Shown: positions 1 through 8,346, numbered from the stretch's first letter. The stretch is 35,535 bases of DNA from Flavobacteriaceae bacterium (GCA_013042625.1 JABDPU010000255.1:1-35535); one strand, 5' to 3'. A program made the numbers and translations. The notes: generated from the sequence alone by a model not told the origin.

Positions 1-510
1 ACCCTTTTTTTGCTAATAACATCTACCCTTAGCCTTGCACAGACCGATTCTCGGTCTGTTGTTTCTCAATACCTTACCGATAACGGAACCTTAAGTTACT
101 ATTCAGATGTAGTCGATAAGATGTATGAATTTATTCAGCAGGAGTTTAGCGGACAGGATATTCCGTCAGATGTCTGGGCGGAGGTTCGAAATGGCAAAGA
201 AGAAGCAATGACTTTGATCGAATCGCGACTTGTGCAGGCCTATCAATCTCATTTTTCAGAAGAAGAGCTTAAAACCATGACCGATTTCTATGTGTCTGAA
301 ACAGGTATGAAAATCGTAAGGGGTAAAGATCTGAATCCAGAAGAAAAATCAGCTCGTGATAATTTTTATGCCTCGGCAACCGGACAAAAAATTAAAGCGG
401 CTACAGACTCTTTAAATTCTGTTTTGGCCGAATTGACACAAGCCTGGAGTTCTGAGATCTATGCCAGCGCTGTTGGCGGACTCAATTCCAAAGGATATAC
501 TAAGAACTGA
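1..510 (+). CDS. DUF2059 domain protein, 5' end outside window
   Basis: The reading frame is open from the first base, and the first visible residues (TLFLLITSTLSLAQ) are the hydrophobic end of a signal peptide with a likely cleavage after SLA, so the true start lies before the window. The mature part is helical and contains a stretch (LKTMTDFYVSETGMKIV, followed later by FYASATGQKI) typical of DUF2059 proteins, in which a short 'FY.S..G.K' helix pair recurs. The role of this family is not established; it is an exported, probably periplasmic protein. Its stop overlaps the end of the convergent methyltransferase gene by 11 bp. The family call rests on motif recognition only. Confidence 0.75.
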   Translation, partial: TLFLLITSTLSLAQTDSRSVVSQYLTDNGTLSYYSDVVDKMYEFIQQEFSGQDIPSDVWAEVRNGKEEAMTLIESRLVQAYQSHFSEEELKTMTDFYVSETGMKIVRGKDLNPEEKSARDNFYASATGQKIKAATDSLNSVLAELTQAWSSEIYASAVGGLNSKGYTKN

Positions 511-1198
511 TAATCCGGGCCAGGTAATCAAAATGCTCCCCCGCTTTTACCAATTCACAATTTAGTCCGATTGGCTTGCAAAGTTTTTTCAGGGTTTCAA
601 AATCCACATACAGCCAGGTCATCACCTCCTCAGACTCCCCTTTATAACTCAAATAATAATCAAGTTCGCCGTAGTATATGCCAGCTTGTTTTAATTCTGC
701 GAGGTCTTCCTCATCATACATATAGCTTACATCAGATGAATCAATAAGAATTTGACCACCCGGTTTGAGCAATGATTTCATATGGCTCAAATACTTCGTA
801 GCAAGTTCAATGGTATGAAAAATTCCTGTACCATTCATCAATGAAAGCAGGGTGTCATATTGAGCGGTCTCATCCAGCAGATTTCTGTGAAAGGCCTGTT
901 TAACTCCTCTTTTTTTACAAACTTCGATCGAATTTGGTGAAACGTCAATAGCAGTGACATCCAAACCTTTATTCAAAAGATAAAGGCTATGACTTCCGGC
1001 GGCACATCCTATATCCAGGGTTTTTCCTCTCGCTATGTCTAAAGCATGTTGTTCAATTTTCGGCATTTCATCATAGGACCTGAAGAGGTATGGAACCGGT
1101 AGCACATCATTGTAGGAAATATGGGTAGCAGTGACCAGGTCTTCGGAATAATTTCCCTCCTGGTAATCGAAAATGGCCTTTCCCATTAAGTCTTTCAT
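500..1198 (-). CDS. class I SAM-dependent methyltransferase
   Basis: A 232-residue cytosolic protein with the Rossmann-fold methyltransferase signature: motif I LDIGCAAGS at residues 61-69 binds S-adenosylmethionine, and VTAIDVS supplies the acidic residue (D85) that contacts the ribose at the end of strand 2. The substrate cannot be told from the sequence. The frame stays open upstream to 1270, but ATG at 1198 is preferred because the earlier start would run into the divergent YkgJ gene and add an unlike N-terminus. The gene is convergent with, and overlaps, the DUF2059 gene. The start codons of this gene and the next lie only 44 bp apart, so their promoters must share that gap. Confidence 0.85.
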   Translation of the reverse strand: MKDLMGKAIFDYQEGNYSEDLVTATHISYNDVLPVPYLFRSYDEMPKIEQHALDIARGKTLDIGCAAGSHSLYLLNKGLDVTAIDVSPNSIEVCKKRGVKQAFHRNLLDETAQYDTLLSLMNGTGIFHTIELATKYLSHMKSLLKPGGQILIDSSDVSYMYDEEDLAELKQAGIYYGELDYYLSYKGESEEVMTWLYVDFETLKKLCKPIGLNCELVKAGEHFDYLARIISS

Positions 1199-1242
1199 AA
1201 TAGACAAGCTACGTTTTAAAAGTCCTTTTATATTTTTACACC

Positions 1243-1734
1243 ATGGAAGACCGCTTAAAGGAGTTACCACAGCTGGCCAAAGATAAACATAAGGAAAACA
1301 AAAAATTTCTTGCTAAAATAAGGAAAAGGCCGCCAAAGGATTTGGACAGGCTCATGGTAGAATTCCATTCCGAAGAATTTGAACGTACAGATTGCCTGGA
1401 CTGTGCGAATTGCTGTAAAACTACAGGACCGTTGTTTACCGACAAAGATATTGGCAGGATTGCCAAAGCGTTTAAAATGAAGCCTGGGAAATTCATTGAT
1501 AATTACCTGAGACTGGACGAGGAGAATGATTATGTTTTACAGCAGGTTCCCTGCAGTTTCCTTGAATCGGATAATAAGTGCAGCATCTATGATATCAGGC
1601 CTAAAGCCTGTCGTGAATTTCCCCATACCGATCGTAAAAAGTTTCATCAGATTAATCATTTAACCCTGAAGAATGTCGCGATTTGCCCGGCCGCCTTCAA
1701 TATTGTTGAGCGTATGAAACAAAACATAAAATAA
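1243..1734 (+). CDS. YkgJ family cysteine cluster protein
   Basis: A 163-residue protein of the YkgJ/zinc-or-iron-chelating family. The CxxCxxCC cluster is at C51, C54, C57 and C58 (sequence CLDCANCC), followed by a second set of cysteines in VPCSFL, NKCSIYDIRP and KACREFP. These patterns define the family, which is thought to bind a metal or an Fe-S cluster; the function is otherwise unknown. The N-terminal 45 residues are lysine and arginine rich and probably helical. ATG at 1243 directly follows an AT-rich stretch containing TATATTTT, a weak match to a flavobacterial -7 box, which would give a nearly leaderless transcript. Confidence 0.85.
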   Translation: MEDRLKELPQLAKDKHKENKKFLAKIRKRPPKDLDRLMVEFHSEEFERTDCLDCANCCKTTGPLFTDKDIGRIAKAFKMKPGKFIDNYLRLDEENDYVLQQVPCSFLESDNKCSIYDIRPKACREFPHTDRKKFHQINHLTLKNVAICPAAFNIVERMKQNIK

Positions 1735-1735
1735 T

Positions 1736-1743
1736 TATCTTTG
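1736..1743 (+). promoter_or_regulatory. candidate -7 box TATCTTTG
   Basis: TATCTTTG fits the flavobacterial TAnnTTTG -7 consensus and lies 10 bp before the ATG at 1754. No TTG -33 box is present at the usual 17-20 bp distance, so this is a weak candidate for the membrane hydroxylase and phosphodiesterase pair. Confidence 0.35.
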
Positions 1744-1753
1744 ATCGAAATTC

Positions 1754-2593
1754 ATGGAATCTATAATCGATTATTTTGAAACTATTCCTTCATCACACCG
1801 GAGTGTAATCCTGGTTGGAGGGCTGACCCTGTTTTGGTTGTTAGAGGGGGCCGTACCCTTATTCAGGTTTAAGTATAAGAAATGGCGTCATGCATTGCCG
1901 AATCTGTTCTTTACTGCCACCACAATCATTATCAATTTTGCTTTAGCTTTCCTGCTTTTAAATACGGCCGACTGGGTGGTAGCAGAAGAGTTTGGATTGA
2001 TCAATTGGCTTCCTGATATGCCACTTTGGTTATATGTTATTCTTGGCATCTTATTCCTTGATTTCTTTGGCGCTTACCTGCCACACTATGTTGAACATAA
2101 GGTAAAACCATTGTGGATGATCCATCTGGTTCATCATACCGATCATAAGGTAGATACTACTACGGCCAACAGGCATCACCCACTGGAAAGTTTGATCCGT
2201 TTTGTCTTTACACTTATTGGTGTCCTGATTCTAGGAACACCAATCGGGATCATTATGCTGTACCAGTCGATGTCACTGGTTGCAACTCAGTTCACTCATG
2301 CTAATATCAGGCTCCCTAAAAAAGTGGACTATGCCCTGAGTTATTTTTTGGTTTCACCTGATATGCACAAGGTTCATCATCATTATGTCTTGCCGTATAC
2401 CGATTCAAACTACGGAAACATTTTTTCTATCTGGGATCGCTTATTAGGAACCTTTATGACCCTCGACAGAGATAAACTGGAGTATGGTGTAGATGTCTTT
2501 CCGGATGAAAAAGAGAATAGCGATATTGTTGAGTTGCTGAAACAACCCTTTCAGAAATATCGAAAACCTACAATCAGGCCTGTTGAGGAATAG
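1754..2593 (+). CDS. sterol desaturase / fatty acid hydroxylase superfamily membrane protein
   Basis: A 279-residue integral membrane protein with about four transmembrane segments and the histidine boxes of the superfamily: HYVEH (111-115), HLVHH (124-128), RHH (140-142), FTHAN (181-185) and HKVHHH (206-211). In this family the histidines bind a di-iron centre that hydroxylates or desaturates lipid acyl chains or sterol-like substrates using O2. The actual substrate is not visible here. The downstream phosphodiesterase gene starts inside the last codons, so the two are probably translated from one mRNA, which is consistent with a role in membrane lipids. Confidence 0.9.
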   Translation: MESIIDYFETIPSSHRSVILVGGLTLFWLLEGAVPLFRFKYKKWRHALPNLFFTATTIIINFALAFLLLNTADWVVAEEFGLINWLPDMPLWLYVILGILFLDFFGAYLPHYVEHKVKPLWMIHLVHHTDHKVDTTTANRHHPLESLIRFVFTLIGVLILGTPIGIIMLYQSMSLVATQFTHANIRLPKKVDYALSYFLVSPDMHKVHHHYVLPYTDSNYGNIFSIWDRLLGTFMTLDRDKLEYGVDVFPDEKENSDIVELLKQPFQKYRKPTIRPVEE

Positions 2594-3458
2594 AGTCATA
2601 GTTATTTTTTTCAGTATTATTATTTTAAGTTGCATGCTCAGTCAAAAGCCTTCTATAGAAATTCAAGGACATCGGGGTTTTAAAGGATTATATCCGGAGA
2701 ATTCGATTTTAGCATTTGAAAAAGCTGCAGAATTCGGAGTTGATGTTCTCGAGATGGACATATGTGTATCTGAAGATCTTAAAATCGTAGTCTCACATGA
2801 ACCCTATATAAATCCATCCATTTGTAAAATGCCCGACAATGGTCATAATAAGGACGATTTGACCCTTGAATACAACCTCTACAAGATGTCATATGATGAA
2901 ATTTCAGCTTTCGATTGTGGATCGGTTTACCAGGAAGGATTTCCACTTCAAAAGAAAATTAAGGCTTCTAAGCCTTTGCTTAAAGAGGTATTTAAAAGGA
3001 TAAGTCCAAATTATCCTGAAATGCGTTTCAATATTGAAATAAAGGCACATCCTCAAATGGATAGGATCTTTACACCGGAACCAAAAGAGTATGTGAACCT
3101 GGTTTTAGAGGTAATTGATTCTGAAGGCATGCAGGATCAGATAAACCTGCAGTCGTTTGATCTCAGGATATTGGAGGAGATTCACCGTCAGAATCCCACG
3201 ATCGAACTTTCCTTACTGGTGGATTCGAATGAGTCAATTTCAGAAAAACTGGATGCCCTTTCTTTTAAACCTGAGATAATTAGTCCGCACTTTAGTTTAC
3301 TGAATACCACAAATGTTGATAAATACCAAAGCGATGGATTCCTAATCGTACCCTGGACCGTAAATTCCTTTGGCGATTTGCAGCATATGATTGATTTGGG
3401 CGTAAATGGCATAATCACCGATTATCCAAACCGCTTAAAATCACTTTTAGTAAAGTAA
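2583..3458 (+). CDS. glycerophosphodiester phosphodiesterase, probable lipoprotein
   Basis: A 291-residue GDPD (TIM barrel) enzyme that hydrolyses glycerophosphodiesters to glycerol-3-phosphate and an alcohol. Visible active-site motifs are GHRG (H30, R31), PENS, EMD (E57, D59) and SHEP (H72), which supply the general acid/base residues and the metal ligands. The N-terminus is a hydrophobic segment ending IIILSC, a plausible lipobox with C17, so the protein is likely anchored in the envelope. The start chosen is TTG at 2583, because it is the only start that keeps a full signal peptide; it overlaps the previous gene by 11 bp and suggests translational coupling. The next ATG in frame would remove the signal peptide. 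Confidence 0.88.
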   Translation: MRNRVIVIFFSIIILSCMLSQKPSIEIQGHRGFKGLYPENSILAFEKAAEFGVDVLEMDICVSEDLKIVVSHEPYINPSICKMPDNGHNKDDLTLEYNLYKMSYDEISAFDCGSVYQEGFPLQKKIKASKPLLKEVFKRISPNYPEMRFNIEIKAHPQMDRIFTPEPKEYVNLVLEVIDSEGMQDQINLQSFDLRILEEIHRQNPTIELSLLVDSNESISEKLDALSFKPEIISPHFSLLNTTNVDKYQSDGFLIVPWTVNSFGDLQHMIDLGVNGIITDYPNRLKSLLVK

Positions 3459-3736
3459 TAGGGCAATTACCGTATAGTTTAGTCGGGCTTTTTAAACCGT
3501 TTAGCCAAACACTCTGCTGTTCTTCTATTTTATCAGTCGATTGTAGGTGTTCCTTCACTCTGACTAACTCCTTAGGTAATTTTATCCCGCTATTAATCTA
3601 CCATTTAGGTTCGATTAGTTGAACGCCTGAAATTAACCTGTGACATCTAAGGGTGTCTCCCTAAGGTCTTATTGTCGTCGGAATTTATCAATAAACAGTT
3701 ACTTTTAATCAACTATAAAGGTGAAATTTAATTATC
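3459..3736. other. intergenic stretch without gene
   Basis: A 278-bp gap. No open frame of note is present. A weak hairpin (GGCT...AGCC with inner AAAC/GTTT) at about 3486-3506 could help end transcription of the phosphodiesterase operon. TACTTTTA at 3700-3707 is a poor -7 box candidate for the next gene; no good -33 box accompanies it. Confidence 0.3.
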
Positions 3737-4216
3737 ATGAAAGCATTACGGATTGACATTATATTGATTTGGCTTGTTGGGATTTTTATTAGCTCTAATG
3801 TTTCTGCTCAGTCACAATTTGCAACAATTAAAAAGAATGAGAATCTTGCAGCTCAAAGTCTGCAACATGACCTGAACGAGACCAAAGACACCTTGAAACT
3901 CGTGAGTTCAAATTATATTCACCGCATATATACGGTAGGCGATAGTAGTAGAATGGTTGATATTGTTGTCAATCGAAGGAAATATGATTTGTCATTACGT
4001 GAATTGGTAAAAGGCAAGCATATTTTCGTGGTTCAGGAATCCGGTAAAAAAATTATATTCCAGGTTCATATCAATCAGGACAGCTGGCAGGATAAAAGCA
4101 AAAGAGTAGGTGAAACCATCCTAAAACCTGACTCGAAAACAATTTCAGCAGAGAAATCAGATCTGATGAAATCAACGGTCACAGTTCCTGAAAGTGACCA
4201 AAATAAAATGGAATAG
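3737..4216 (+). CDS. secreted protein of unknown function, paralogue A
   Basis: A 159-residue protein with a clear signal peptide (hydrophobic residues about 7-22, cleavage after VSA before QSQF). The mature part carries the pattern FAxIxKNxNLxAxxLxHDLNETxDxL, a variable middle, and a GKHxFxV...KKIxFxVxI segment that is probably a beta-strand pair; the last 50 residues are lysine and serine rich and look disordered. The gene immediately downstream encodes a protein with the same pattern, so the two form a tandem duplicated pair. I do not recognise the family. The location is periplasmic or extracellular by inference. Confidence 0.75.
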   Translation: MKALRIDIILIWLVGIFISSNVSAQSQFATIKKNENLAAQSLQHDLNETKDTLKLVSSNYIHRIYTVGDSSRMVDIVVNRRKYDLSLRELVKGKHIFVVQESGKKIIFQVHINQDSWQDKSKRVGETILKPDSKTISAEKSDLMKSTVTVPESDQNKME

Positions 4217-4255
4217 AAGAAACCACATTTGGGGAAATTGGTATTACTTTATACG

Positions 4256-4287
4256 CTAGAGGAGTGGACATTGGTTCATTCCTCTAG
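4256..4287 (+). terminator. stem-loop after paralogue A
   Basis: CTAGAGGAGTG pairs with CATTCCTCTAG (11 bp with one G-U pair) around a 10-nt loop and is followed by TATTTTAT. It lies 40 bp after the stop of the upstream gene and would separate the two paralogues transcriptionally. The U-tract is poor, so efficiency is uncertain. Confidence 0.55.
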
Positions 4288-4399
4288 TATTTTATACACT
4301 TCATAGATTAATTTGATCTGTTATGATTAGTTTAATTTAGATTTACCCTGAGGGTCTTTGCTATTGATTCGCGATAAATGGAGGCAATCCATAATATAA

Positions 4400-4798
4400 A
4401 TGAGGCACCTCATACTTGGCTTGCTATGCGCGATGATCTTGCCATTCGCCCAGAATGTTTATTCCCAGGATAGATTTGCAATTATTGAAAAGAACACCAA
4501 TTTGGTGGCTAAAGATCTTATTCATGATCTGAATGAGACCACTGATAGCCTCTTGCTTAGATCTAAAGGCAAGATGCATCATGTCTATTCGATCAACAGG
4601 CAGAGCAAAAGGGAAATAGACCGATTCATTCATAATGATGAAATTAAAATCTCACTAGCTAAACTAAGTCCGGGTAAGCATACCTTCGCTGTTAGCTATC
4701 TTCAGAAAAAGATTTTATTCGTGATCAGGATTTACGATCCGAATGCAACCTATGTCGATATGCGCAAGGCAACCGATGTAGCTGTCAGAAATAACTAG
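4400..4798 (+). CDS. secreted protein of unknown function, paralogue B
   Basis: A 132-residue protein with a signal peptide (MRHLILGLLCAMILPFAQNV, likely cleaved at YSQ before DRFA). It shares with the preceding gene the core FAIIEKNTNLVAKDLIHDLN, followed by ETTDSLLL and the C-terminal GKHTFAV...KKILFVIRI block, but lacks the lysine-rich tail. The pair clearly arose by duplication. I know of no named domain with this pattern. Its stop codon overlaps the convergent NamZ-like gene by 4 bp within a CTAG, and the 183-bp gap before it contains a stem-loop and an ACCCTGAGGGT palindrome. Confidence 0.75.
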   Translation: MRHLILGLLCAMILPFAQNVYSQDRFAIIEKNTNLVAKDLIHDLNETTDSLLLRSKGKMHHVYSINRQSKREIDRFIHNDEIKISLAKLSPGKHTFAVSYLQKKILFVIRIYDPNATYVDMRKATDVAVRNN

Positions 4799-6024
4799 TC
4801 ATAGATTAGATAGGGCTGCCTTTTCTTTTTGAAATCTGCGATCCCTGGCCGCCAGCTTTTTCGTATTTCTTCGGCCGTATATCCCGATTCAATTTGAGCC
4901 CGTAGTTCATCTGTTCCGGCCAATTTGATAAAAAACGAATTGAAAAAGTCCGACTTATCATTGGTGCCATGATAGGCTTCAACCAGCCAGCTTAAATCAA
5001 TTCGCTTAAGATCACTGGCCTCTGCTAAATTCATTCCATAGCATAATTTGTTTTCATGCTTGGGATACTTTGCTCCCTGATTGGGAACCGGTGTGAACTG
5101 ATATTTGAAGTAAGCCGGATCTAAATACGGACTTCCAAAAATCTGAAACTGCAATTCTGTTCCCCGTCCGGCGCTTACATTTGTGCCTTCAAAAAAACAG
5201 AGGCTTGGATACAAATTAATAGCCTTGTCATTCGGTAAATTTGGCGAAGGTTTAATCGACAGATGATAGCGCATGCTATGCTTATAATTCTCCATCTTCA
5301 CTATCTCAAGTTCACATTGAATGCCACCTTTCAGCCAACCTTCTCCATTGATCATTCTTGCATATTCACCAATGGTCATTCCATGTAACACAGGAACCGG
5401 GTGCATGCCCACAAAACTGCTATGCTCCATATTAAGAATTGGTCCGTCGAGGATGAAACCATTCGGATTGGGCCTGTCAAGAACTATTAATGGAATGTTT
5501 TGTTCTGCGCAGGCTTCCATCACGTAATGCAAGCTTGAAATATAGGTGTAAAACCTGGCACCAACATCCTGTATATCAAAAATTACCCGATCGAGATCAT
5601 GATCATCGAATGCCGGTTTTTTGTTTTCACCATATAAAGAAATAATTGGGAGCCCGGTTTTTATATCCATGCCATCCCTAACGATCTCACCCGCATCGGC
5701 AGTTCCGCGAAAGCCATGCTCGGGGGCAAATACGCGCACAACATCAACATTTCTTGCTAAAAGGGTGTCGACCAGGTGAGTATACTTCTGACTTCCTGAA
5801 TGATAAATTACGGAGGTCTGATTGGCAACAATTCCAATTCTTCCTTTTAATACCGGCAGGTATTCCGACAGCCTGGCTGCAGCTTCAACAATCTTATCGT
5901 CCTGGCTCTCCATCTGAATGATTGAGCCAGATTCAGAATCCTTGTCTTTATTGAATGCACCATTGCAGGAGAAGCCGATTAAAAGACATAATAAAAGTGT
6001 ATTTTTGAGCAAGGAAATCATCAT
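4795..6024 (-). CDS. NamZ-like exo-beta-N-acetylmuramidase (DUF1343) lipoprotein
   Basis: A 409-residue protein of the DUF1343/YbbC family. Characterised members (NamZ) remove N-acetylmuramic acid from the non-reducing ends of peptidoglycan fragments, so a role in cell-wall recycling is likely. Family motifs are visible: GIVANQTSV, VVRVFAPEHGFRGTADAGE, PIISLYGENKKP, VIFDIQDVGARFYTYISSL, LDRPNPNG, and NLYPSLCFFEGTNVSAGRGT. The start is placed at 6024, where the peptide MMISLLKNTLLLCLLIGFSC forms a lipoprotein signal with a lipobox ending at the cysteine. The open frame runs to 6231, but that extension overlaps the divergent permease and has no family likeness. The start codon lies 7 bp from that of the permease. 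Confidence 0.87.
   Translation of the reverse strand: MMISLLKNTLLLCLLIGFSCNGAFNKDKDSESGSIIQMESQDDKIVEAAARLSEYLPVLKGRIGIVANQTSVIYHSGSQKYTHLVDTLLARNVDVVRVFAPEHGFRGTADAGEIVRDGMDIKTGLPIISLYGENKKPAFDDHDLDRVIFDIQDVGARFYTYISSLHYVMEACAEQNIPLIVLDRPNPNGFILDGPILNMEHSSFVGMHPVPVLHGMTIGEYARMINGEGWLKGGIQCELEIVKMENYKHSMRYHLSIKPSPNLPNDKAINLYPSLCFFEGTNVSAGRGTELQFQIFGSPYLDPAYFKYQFTPVPNQGAKYPKHENKLCYGMNLAEASDLKRIDLSWLVEAYHGTNDKSDFFNSFFIKLAGTDELRAQIESGYTAEEIRKSWRPGIADFKKKRQPYLIYD
6000..6007 (+). promoter_or_regulatory. candidate -7 box TATTTTTG for the permease
   Basis: TATTTTTG matches TAnnTTTG exactly and ends 25 bp before the TTG start at 6032. It lies inside the signal-peptide codons of the divergent NamZ-like gene. 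No clear TTG -33 box is found at the right distance, so this is tentative. Confidence 0.35.
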
Positions 6025-6031
6025 TATTGAT

Positions 6032-7270
6032 TTGAAATTCGAATACTTTATAGCAAAACGAATAATTGGCAGTAAGTCGTATAAAAGTAGTGTATCGGCT
6101 CCAATAATAAAAATAGGAATTGCTGCCATTGCCATTGGTATTATTGTCATGCTTATTGCTATTGCAACAGGGATAGGATTGCAGCAAAAAATCCGTGATA
6201 AGGCCGTGGCTTTCAATGGGCATTTAACCATTTCCAGTTTTGATAGTAATATTTCTGAAGAATCCCTGAACCCGATTTCTTCTAAACAGGAATTCTACCC
6301 CAACTTCAATTCAGTTCCCGGAGTGTCCCACATACAGGTGGTGGCCCATAAGTTTGGAGTGATCAGGACGGAATCTGATTTTGAGGGCATGGTCCTTAAA
6401 GGAGTGGGGTTTGATTACAACTGGTCCCTGTTCGAGGAGTTTTTAATCGATGGTCGTTTGCCGGAATTCGATAATGGAAACATGAGTAGCGAAGTGTTGA
6501 TACCTGAGTATCTGGCCAAACGTTTGGTATTAAATACCGGTGATAGTTTCCAGATGTATTTTGCCAGGGAGAATATTGACAGACCACCCTCAATACGGAA
6601 GTTTAACATAGTTGGTATTTACAGATCGGGATTCCTGGAGTTAGATGAGACCTATCTCATGGGCGATATCAGGCAGATACAAAGATTGAACAGCTGGGAA
6701 TCAGATCAGATCGGGCATTTCGAATTGTTTATATCAGACTATGATGAGTTAAAGGAAGTGGCCAATGCAGTTTACCAGAATACGCCATCGGTTTTAAATA
6801 CCGAAACGGTTTCCGAGAAATATGCCTCCATTTTTGAATGGATCAGCATTTTTGACAAGAATATTTATGGCATAATTGGTATTATGATCCTGGTAGCAGG
6901 AATAAATATGATCACGGCACTGTTGGTGCTTATTCTTGAACGAACCCAGATGATAGGGATCTTAAAAGCCCTGGGTAGCCGAAACTGGAATGTCCAGCGG
7001 ATATTCCTGATCAATGCTGCCTATTTAATATTGTTAGGATTGTTTTGGGGTAATTTGATAGGAATAGGCTTGTTGGTCATGCAACAGAACTTCGGACTAT
7101 TTCCTCTGGACCCCGAGGTTTATTATGTAACCCAGGCTCCGGTTTACCTGAGTTTGAGTTATGTCCTCTCACTTAACCTTGGAACCTTCCTGATCTGCTT
7201 GCTTATGCTTATGATCCCGTCTATGATTATATCCCGAATCAGCCCTGTAAAGGCCATGCGCTTCGAATGA
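6032..7270 (+). CDS. FtsX/LolE-type ABC transporter permease
   Basis: A 412-residue inner membrane protein with the MacB/LolCE layout: one transmembrane helix near residues 24-48 (IGIAAIAIGIIVMLIAIATG), a large periplasmic domain, and three C-terminal helices of the FtsX domain, which contain the conserved LERTQMIGILKALGSRN motif that contacts the ATPase. Such permeases drive lipoprotein extraction or other envelope work. No ATPase gene is in the window, so the partner must be encoded elsewhere. The start is taken as TTG at 6032 (LKFEYFIAKRI, a typical beginning for this subfamily). The frame extends to 5918, but that stretch is antisense to the NamZ-like signal peptide and unlike the family. 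Confidence 0.85.
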   Translation: MKFEYFIAKRIIGSKSYKSSVSAPIIKIGIAAIAIGIIVMLIAIATGIGLQQKIRDKAVAFNGHLTISSFDSNISEESLNPISSKQEFYPNFNSVPGVSHIQVVAHKFGVIRTESDFEGMVLKGVGFDYNWSLFEEFLIDGRLPEFDNGNMSSEVLIPEYLAKRLVLNTGDSFQMYFARENIDRPPSIRKFNIVGIYRSGFLELDETYLMGDIRQIQRLNSWESDQIGHFELFISDYDELKEVANAVYQNTPSVLNTETVSEKYASIFEWISIFDKNIYGIIGIMILVAGINMITALLVLILERTQMIGILKALGSRNWNVQRIFLINAAYLILLGLFWGNLIGIGLLVMQQNFGLFPLDPEVYYVTQAPVYLSLSYVLSLNLGTFLICLLMLMIPSMIISRISPVKAMRFE

Positions 7271-7322
7271 TTTTTGGTTGGATTTTGAGTCGTTCTGAAT
7301 TAGAATTAATTTCCAATATTTC

Positions 7323-7351
7323 TTGCTTCGCTAAACTTTTCCTTACTTTTG
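7323..7351 (+). promoter_or_regulatory. promoter of the CBS-like gene
   Basis: TTG at 7323-7325 and TACTTTTG at 7344-7351 are separated by 18 bp, which fits the Bacteroidetes sigma-A arrangement of a TTG -33 box and a TAnnTTTG -7 box. The ATG follows 17 bp later, giving a short leader. The site lies in the gap after the permease stop, so the PLP enzyme probably has its own transcript. Confidence 0.6.
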
Positions 7352-7368
7352 CAGCGCAAAAATAATCG

Positions 7369-8346
7369 ATGGAATACGCCGAAAATATTTTAGAGACCAT
7401 TGGGAATACACCCTTGGTGAAAATCAATAAAATAACCGAAGAGTTACCCTGCTTAGTTCTTGCTAAATACGAGACTTTCAATCCGGGAAATTCAGTTAAG
7501 GATCGCATGGCGGTTAAAATGATTGAAGATGCAGAAGCTGACGGCCGACTGAAACCGGGGGGGACTATTGTGGAGGGAACTTCAGGTAATACAGGCATGG
7601 GCCTGGCATTAGCTGCGATCGTAAAGGGTTATAAATGCATATTTGTAACGACCGATAAACAATCGAAGGAAAAGGTTGATGTTTTAAAGGCTCTGGGTGC
7701 GGAGGTTGAAGTATGTCCGACCGCTGTAGAACCTGACGATCCACGATCGTATTATTCGGTAGCGAAACGATTAGGGGAGGAGATAGAAAATGCATGGTAT
7801 GTCAATCAATACGATAACCTGTCAAACCAAACCGCCCACTATGAAAGTACAGGTCCTGAAATTTGGAAACAGACCGATGGTAAGGTCACGCACTTCATTG
7901 TAGGTGTGGGAACCGGCGGAACGATCTCCGGTGTGGGTAAATTCCTGAAAGAGCAAAATCCGGATGTTAAGGTTTGGGGTGTAGATACCTTCGGCAGTGT
8001 ATTTAAAAAATACCATGAAACCGGAATATTCGATAAAAATGAGATCTATCCTTATGTTACTGAAGGGATAGGCGAGGACATCCTTCCCGCCAACGTCGAC
8101 TTCAGCATAATTGATGGATTTACCAAAGTTACCGATAAAGACGCTGCCGTCTATACCCGCAGACTGGCGAGGGAGGAAGGTATGTTCCTTGGTAATTCTG
8201 CAGGCGCAGCAATAAAGGGCGTTCTTCAGCTTAAAGAACATTTTAAGAAAGACGATATCGTGGTGGTTCTTTTCCATGATCATGGAACGCGATATGTTGG
8301 CAAGATTTTTAACGATGACTGGATGCGCCAGCAGGGCTTTATGTAA
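7369..8346 (+). CDS. PLP-dependent cysteine synthase family enzyme, cystathionine beta-synthase-like
   Basis: A 325-residue fold-type II PLP enzyme. K44 in NPGNSVKDR forms the Schiff base, TSGNTG (71-76) holds the substrate carboxylate, and GTGGT (181-185) binds the PLP phosphate. The sequence looks closer to the catalytic core of cystathionine beta-synthase than to CysK: compare GLALAAIVKGYKC, SKEKVDVLKALGAEV and the end RYVGKIFNDDWMRQQGF with the human CBS segments of the same form. No regulatory CBS domain pair follows. It could therefore join serine and homocysteine, or make cysteine from O-acetylserine. The start is the first ATG after a good promoter. No other sulphur-metabolism gene is nearby. 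Confidence 0.88.
   Translation: MEYAENILETIGNTPLVKINKITEELPCLVLAKYETFNPGNSVKDRMAVKMIEDAEADGRLKPGGTIVEGTSGNTGMGLALAAIVKGYKCIFVTTDKQSKEKVDVLKALGAEVEVCPTAVEPDDPRSYYSVAKRLGEEIENAWYVNQYDNLSNQTAHYESTGPEIWKQTDGKVTHFIVGVGTGGTISGVGKFLKEQNPDVKVWGVDTFGSVFKKYHETGIFDKNEIYPYVTEGIGEDILPANVDFSIIDGFTKVTDKDAAVYTRRLAREEGMFLGNSAGAAIKGVLQLKEHFKKDDIVVVLFHDHGTRYVGKIFNDDWMRQQGFM

Noticed and set aside
1236-1496. Minus-strand open frame over the YkgJ gene
   Set aside because: It is a shadow of a strongly supported gene and has no recognisable domain.
5918-6031. Longer N-terminus of the permease
   Set aside because: This stretch is antisense to the lipoprotein signal peptide, lacks family likeness, and would put a charged 38-residue extension before the first membrane helix.
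6025-6231. Longer N-terminus of the NamZ-like protein
   Set aside because: It is antisense to the permease's first membrane helix, and the lipoprotein signal at 6024 explains the start better.
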